In this document: piece after piece, positions 60,105 to 64,000 of the stretch | How the letters are laid out: each line of letters starts with the position of its first letter | Numbering within the stretch: position 1 is the stretch's first letter | Assembly: GCA_963715255.1 (NCBI GenBank) | Contig: CAVQRN010000004.1 | Span: 186,001-250,000, forward strand | Length of the DNA: 64,000 nt | From: JAHEEL01 sp963715255 | Lineage (GTDB): Bacteria; Actinomycetota; Acidimicrobiia; Spongiisociales; UBA5794 | Direction: 5' to 3' | Translations under genes and position numbers: made by a program | The notes under the pieces: model-generated | What the model was told of the DNA's origin: nothing | The model's input: the letters and a program-made list of their open reading frames with translations, nothing else | Databases searched by the model: none

Positions 60105-61418
60105 ATGGCTGAACGGCACCTCTTCGGTACCGATGGGGTTCGCGGCGTGGCGAATGATGATCTCACTCCGGCGATGGCGTTCGATCTGGCCCGAGCCGCC
60201 GGAGAAGGCCGCGAAGGGCATGTGATCGTCGGTCGTGATACACGCCGGTCTGGTCCGATGCTCGCGGCCGCTCTCATGTCCGGGTTCAATTCGGTCGGCA
60301 TCGATACCGTCGACCTCCGAATCATCCCCGTTGGCGCTGTCTCTCGCCTCGTGCGCGATACGAACGCGATCTTCGGAGTCATGGTCAGCGCATCCCACAA
60401 TCCTGCTCCCGACAATGGAATCAAGTTCTTCGGTGCAAACGGCACGAAGCTCTCCGACGACGACGAGGCCGCTATCGAGGCTCGTTTCCTCGACGGCGAG
60501 CCGTGGCACCGTAGCGTCGGTCCGAAGATCGGCATCCAAACCGTGATGGACGATGCGATTGAACGTTATGTCGAGACCATCTCACGCCCCGTTGAGTACT
60601 CGATGCGGGGGCTGGAGTTCGTTGCCGACGCGGCAAATGGAGCTGCCTTCCTCGCCGGCCCTGCGCTGTTCGAGCGGGTCGGAGCAACCGTCGAGTTCAT
60701 CAATGTTGATCCGGACGGCATGAACATCAATGAAGGTTGCGGTGCGACCCACCCCGAGCGAGTGGCGCGCAGCGCCGCCGGGCGCGTCGGCCTGTCGTTC
60801 GACGGTGACGCCGATCGGCTCATCGCAGTCGACGAGGACGGTGTTGTGGCCGACGGCGACGTGATCATGGCGATCTTCGCTCAGTGGATGAAGGAGCGAG
60901 GTCGGCTCAAGAACGACACATTGGTGGCCACGGTGATGTCGAATCTCGGTTTCCGAAAGGCGATGGAACACCTCGGAATCCGAGTCATCGAGACCGCGGT
61001 GGGAGATCGATACGTTCTCGAAGCCATGCGCACTTCACGTGCAGTCCTCGGTGGCGAACAGTCTGGGCACGTTCTCCTCGAGGATCGGGCCACCGGTGAT
61101 GGGCTCCGGACAGCACTTCGGCTCATGGAGGTGATGGCCTCCACCGGCAAGGAACTGCGTGAGCTGCGGACCGTGATGAGTGCGTATCCGCAGGTCCTGA
61201 CCAACGTCACCGTGAAGGACAAAGGGTTCGAACCCAACGCTGCCATCGCGGCGTCGATCGTTGCCGGTGAGCGTGCTCTTGCCGGTCGCGGACGCATCCT
61301 CGTCCGCGCCTCTGGAACCGAACCTCTGGTCCGGGTCATGGTCGAGGCCCCGACCGAGTCAGAAGCCGGCGACGTAGCCGCCATGATTGCGAAGACGGTA
61401 GAAGCCGAACTCGCCTGA
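60105..61418 (+). CDS. glmM: phosphoglucosamine mutase
   Basis: This 437-residue enzyme interconverts glucosamine-6-phosphate and glucosamine-1-phosphate for peptidoglycan. The catalytic phosphoserine is Ser97 in VSASHNPAPDNG, the metal loop is SFDGDADR near 240, the sugar loop GGEQSGHVL near 320, and the phosphate loop RASGTEPLVRVM near 400. The start is LFGTDGVRG. ATG 60105 has GGGGGAAG nearby; ATG 60090 is possible. glmS, which makes its substrate, lies 420 bases downstream. The rplM-rpsI-glmM order is typical of actinobacteria. Confidence 0.97.
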   Translation: MAERHLFGTDGVRGVANDDLTPAMAFDLARAAGEGREGHVIVGRDTRRSGPMLAAALMSGFNSVGIDTVDLRIIPVGAVSRLVRDTNAIFGVMVSASHNPAPDNGIKFFGANGTKLSDDDEAAIEARFLDGEPWHRSVGPKIGIQTVMDDAIERYVETISRPVEYSMRGLEFVADAANGAAFLAGPALFERVGATVEFINVDPDGMNINEGCGATHPERVARSAAGRVGLSFDGDADRLIAVDEDGVVADGDVIMAIFAQWMKERGRLKNDTLVATVMSNLGFRKAMEHLGIRVIETAVGDRYVLEAMRTSRAVLGGEQSGHVLLEDRATGDGLRTALRLMEVMASTGKELRELRTVMSAYPQVLTNVTVKDKGFEPNAAIAASIVAGERALAGRGRILVRASGTEPLVRVMVEAPTESEAGDVAAMIAKTVEAELA

Positions 61419-61493
61419 CCCGCCGGGTCCGCAGGAAGTACGCGGGCTCCAACCCACAGTTCCTGTTGCGTGGTGCCTGTCGGCTATCGACTC

Positions 61494-61605
61494 GGCTACT
61501 CGGCTACTCGGCTACTCGGCTACTCCGCTACTCGGCTACTCGGCTACTCGGCTACTCGGCTACTCCGCTACTCGGCTACTCGGCTACTCGGCTACTCGGC
61601 TACTC
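61494..61605 (+). repeat. 14-unit 8-bp tandem repeat with 40-bp higher order
   Basis: There are fourteen contiguous 8-bp units: four GGCTACTC, one CGCTACTC, four GGCTACTC, one CGCTACTC, then four GGCTACTC. This gives a 40-bp period. No clear inverse arm accompanies it, unlike other copies. It lies between glmM and glmS. Confidence 0.95.
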
Positions 61606-61639
61606 TTCCTCCTACAACTAATCGACCGACCGGAGATCA

Positions 61640-61839
61640 ATCCAAGCGCCTGCCCTCGCGATTCGCGAGGTGACGAGGAAGAGGGACTATCGAACAGTCG
61701 GCGGGTGCCCTCTCGGCCGCTCACGGTCGTTACGGGGTTGGACAAAACCCGGGAGCGATCCCGGGGACAAACCAATTCCGAGTGAGGCGGGAAACCGTCC
61801 CGCAGCGCCCTCCGGTCCAACCTCGAGGAGGTCGCGCGC
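61640..61839 (+). promoter_or_regulatory. structured leader upstream of glmS
   Basis: The region before the GTG start contains several strong stems, such as CGGGAGCGATCCCG (61759-61772) and GCGGGAAACCGTCCCGC (61787-61803). Whether it is an RNA regulator is unknown; no glmS ribozyme core is recognised by eye. The rest of 61419-61639 holds the tandem repeat only. Confidence 0.35.
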
Positions 61840-63663
61840 GTGTGTGGAATCATGGGCTACGTAGGCCCAAGGCAAGCCGCCCCCATCATCATGGACGGGC
61901 TGAAACGTCTCGAGTATCGGGGCTACGACTCGGCCGGTATCGCCGTTACGAACGGCACGATCAACGTTCGGAAATCCGAAGGGAAGATCGCCCGACTCGT
62001 CGCCCTTCTCGAAGAGGAACCGCTGGAAGGGACGATCGGGATCGGTCACACCCGATGGGCAACGCACGGCGAACCGAGCGATCTCAATGCACATCCCCAC
62101 ACCGATCCGACCGGCGCGTTCGTCGTCGTCCACAACGGCATCATCGAGAACTTCCAGACGCTGCGTGAGGAACTCGAGTCCGGTGGTGCGGTCCTCACCT
62201 CGCAGACCGATACCGAGATTCTTGCCCACCTCGTGGCCCAGGAGTACAACGGAGACCTCGCGTCGGCCGTCCGAAGGGCGGTCGGCCGAGCCAAAGGCGC
62301 CTACGCACTGGTCGTGATGACAATGCGGGAACCGCGCAAGATCATCGCGGTACGCAAGATCAGCCCACTCGTGGTCGGGCTCGGAAACGGGGAGACGTTC
62401 CTTGCATCGGACATCCCTGCGGTGCTCCACCACACCCGCGATTTTCTCATCATCGAGGACGACGAGATGGTCACTATCACCGAGGACGGCGCGATCGTCG
62501 AGACGATCGCGGGCGGTCCGGTCGATCGGGATGTACTGCACGTCGAATGGGACGCAGAACAAGCCGAGAAGGGTGGCTTCGAGCACTTCATGTTGAAGGA
62601 GATCCACGAGCAACCTGTCGTGATCACGGAGACCCTCGCGGGCCGCCTTGACGAAGACGGCACTGCCTGGCTCGAAGACGTCGGATTCGATGACGCGTTC
62701 GCCAGAGATCTCGACACCGTATGGATCACCGCCTGCGGCACCGCCTATCACGCCGGCCTCGTTGGTCGCGAGGTCTTCCAGCGAGTGCTCCGACTCCCCA
62801 CGATGGTGGAGTACGCCCACGAAATGCGATATGCCGACCCGATGATCAAGGAAGGCGATCTCACCATTGCGATCTCGCAGTCCGGTGAGACCGCAGACAC
62901 GCTTGCTGCGGCAAGGCTCGCCGCGGAGCGGGGAGCGCGGATGCTGGCGTTGACCAACGTTGTGGGTTCGACGTTGAGTCGCTACGCCGATGACGTCCTC
63001 TACACCCGAGCCGGACCCGAGATATCGGTCGCCTCAACGAAGGCCTACACCGCCATGCTGATCGGTCAGTACTTGCTGGCGCTCCGCCTCGGCGTGGCCC
63101 GTGGCTCGATCGATCGTCGCCGCGCAAGGGAGATCTCCCGCGGGCTGAATAGCCTGCCTGCGCAGGTCGGGACGATCCTCGGGAACGACGAGGTAATCGT
63201 TGAGGCCGCACATGCGATCGTCGACGCCAACGACATCTACTTCCTCGGCCGCGGCCTCGACTATGCCGTCGCCATGGAGGGTTCGCTGAAGCTGAAGGAG
63301 ATCTCCTACCTTCACAGCGAAGCGATGCCGGCCGGCGAACTCAAGCACGGAACGTTGGCGTTGATCACAAAGGACGTTCCGGTGATCGTCGTGGTGACGC
63401 AGCGGGCAACATACGACAAGACCATCTCTGCGGTGCAGGAAGTCAAGGCGCGAGGTGGCAAGGTCGTCGCGGTGGCGTATGACACCGACACGGAGATCGA
63501 GAAGTTCGCAGAGATCGTGTTGAGGATTCCGGAGACCGACGATCTCCTTGCTCCCGTCAACGCCGTTGTGCCGCTGCAGCTCCTTGCGTATCACGTCGCC
63601 CGGCTGCGCGAACACGATATCGATCAACCGCGTAACCTCGCGAAGTCCGTCACCGTCGAATAG
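61840..63663 (+). CDS. glmS: glutamine-fructose-6-phosphate aminotransferase (isomerizing)
   Basis: This 607-residue enzyme makes glucosamine-6-phosphate from fructose-6-phosphate and glutamine. The GTG start is fixed by Cys2, the glutaminase nucleophile (MCGIMGYVG). The N-terminal glutaminase domain has GIGHTRWATHGEPS. Two SIS domains follow, with ITACGTAYHAGLVG and SGETADTLAAARLA near 305-355, and LGRGLDYAVAMEGSLKLKEISYLHSEA (in blocks) near 470-490. The C-terminus NLAKSVTVE is the conserved sugar-binding end. It pairs functionally with glmM upstream. Confidence 0.98.
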   Translation: MCGIMGYVGPRQAAPIIMDGLKRLEYRGYDSAGIAVTNGTINVRKSEGKIARLVALLEEEPLEGTIGIGHTRWATHGEPSDLNAHPHTDPTGAFVVVHNGIIENFQTLREELESGGAVLTSQTDTEILAHLVAQEYNGDLASAVRRAVGRAKGAYALVVMTMREPRKIIAVRKISPLVVGLGNGETFLASDIPAVLHHTRDFLIIEDDEMVTITEDGAIVETIAGGPVDRDVLHVEWDAEQAEKGGFEHFMLKEIHEQPVVITETLAGRLDEDGTAWLEDVGFDDAFARDLDTVWITACGTAYHAGLVGREVFQRVLRLPTMVEYAHEMRYADPMIKEGDLTIAISQSGETADTLAAARLAAERGARMLALTNVVGSTLSRYADDVLYTRAGPEISVASTKAYTAMLIGQYLLALRLGVARGSIDRRRAREISRGLNSLPAQVGTILGNDEVIVEAAHAIVDANDIYFLGRGLDYAVAMEGSLKLKEISYLHSEAMPAGELKHGTLALITKDVPVIVVVTQRATYDKTISAVQEVKARGGKVVAVAYDTDTEIEKFAEIVLRIPETDDLLAPVNAVVPLQLLAYHVARLREHDIDQPRNLAKSVTVE

Positions 63664-63705
63664 GACTGGATCTGCACCGGAACGGCTGAGACAGGGAGCG
63701 CGCGA

Positions 63706-64000
63706 ATGGGAATCATGGGACTCGGGGTGGATCTCGTCGAGATCGATCGTGTCCGGTATCTGTTCGATCGCTACGGCGATGCATTCCGTCGACGCTGCTT
63801 CACCGATCATGAATGGGAGTATGCCTCCCGGTTTCGTGATCCTTCGGCGCGGTTGGCGGCGAGATTCGCAGGCAAAGAGGCGGTCATGAAGAGTCTCGGC
63901 ACCGGATGGCGCCATCTGCGGTGGGCTGACGTCGAGATAACCGGAGGGGGCCGGCCACGGGTGGTTCTGACCGGCCGGGCGGCCGATCGGGCGAAGATGC
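63706..64000 (+). CDS. acpS: holo-[acyl-carrier-protein] synthase (N-terminal part)
   Basis: The gene is cut by the window end after about 98 residues. GLGVDLVEIDRV holds Asp9, and ARFAGKEAVMKSLGTG holds Glu58, the two metal ligands of AcpS-type phosphopantetheinyl transferases. These enzymes move the 4'-phosphopantetheine arm from CoA to acyl carrier protein. ATG 63706 has an AGGGAG site; ATG 63715 is an alternative. The glmS-acpS neighbourhood is common in actinobacteria. Confidence 0.94.
   Translation, partial: MGIMGLGVDLVEIDRVRYLFDRYGDAFRRRCFTDHEWEYASRFRDPSARLAARFAGKEAVMKSLGTGWRHLRWADVEITGGGRPRVVLTGRAADRAKM

Noticed and set aside
7611..61605. Octamer and heptamer arrays considered as CRISPR
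   Set aside because: Units are directly abutting with no unique spacers and no cas genes are present.
61470..61673. Small frame encoding GYSATRLL repeats across the octamer array
   Set aside because: It is translation of an 8-bp tandem repeat that keeps all frames open; no RBS and no conserved part.

Overview
The window is a GC-rich chromosomal segment from an actinobacterium. Support comes from C/G-ending codons in nearly all genes, frequent GTG/TTG starts, a HadAB-like MaoC dehydratase between rpmG and secE (the mycobacterial hadABC position), and long acidic or alanine-rich tails on ribosomal proteins. An Acidimicrobiia-like lineage is plausible, but the class cannot be fixed from the sequence alone.

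Layout. 0-0.8 kb: htpX end and a possible VapB-like remnant. 0.85-7.2 kb: tRNA-Tyr, a broken tRNA-Thr copy, tRNA-Thr, tRNA-Met, tuf, rpmG, a MaoC hydratase, an ECF sigma/anti-sigma pair, tRNA-Trp, secE, nusG, rplK, rplA. 7.7-16.8 kb: rplJ-rplL with an attenuated leader, then rpoB-rpoC. 16.9-18.7 kb: a chlorophyllase-like hydrolase and an M50 protease. 18.8-36.1 kb: rpsL-rpsG-fusA-tuf, the S10 and spc ribosomal operons, secY, adk, map. 36.2-39.7 kb: a DUF4380-like protein, a xylulokinase-like sugar kinase, tatB, tatC. 39.9-52.3 kb: a catabolic island. 52.5-53.9 kb: a lipoprotein and a secreted nuclease. 54.2-57.1 kb: rpmJ-rpsM-rpsK-rpsD-rpoA-rplQ. 57.2-64 kb: NUDIX, Yip1-like, truA, rplM-rpsI, glmM, glmS and the start of acpS.

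The most interesting part is 39.9-52.3 kb. A barbiturase/cyanuric-acid-hydrolase family protein sits beside homologues of all three subunits of oxamate transcarbamylase (AllH, FdrA/AllF, AllG), a three-subunit molybdenum hydroxylase, a thiolase-like protein without its nucleophilic Cys, its DUF35 partner, and an NCS2 uracil/xanthine permease. I infer an oxidative pyrimidine pathway: uptake, oxidation to barbiturate, ring opening to ureidomalonate, then carbamoyl transfer to phosphate in place of ureidomalonase. The last step would be the chemical parallel of oxalurate phosphorolysis.

Other themes. The two tuf genes are identical over about 1.2 kb and use almost only G/T-ending codons, unlike every neighbour. 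Operon borders carry short tandem repeats with an 8-bp unit (GAGTAGCC or its complement), best seen as 14 units at 61494-61605. The usual map-infA-rpmJ junction is split by 18 kb, and no infA is visible. Several genes, including the essential secE, rplA and rpsC, are interrupted by small indels. Because essential genes are hit, I read most of these as consensus errors in the sequence rather than true pseudogenes.
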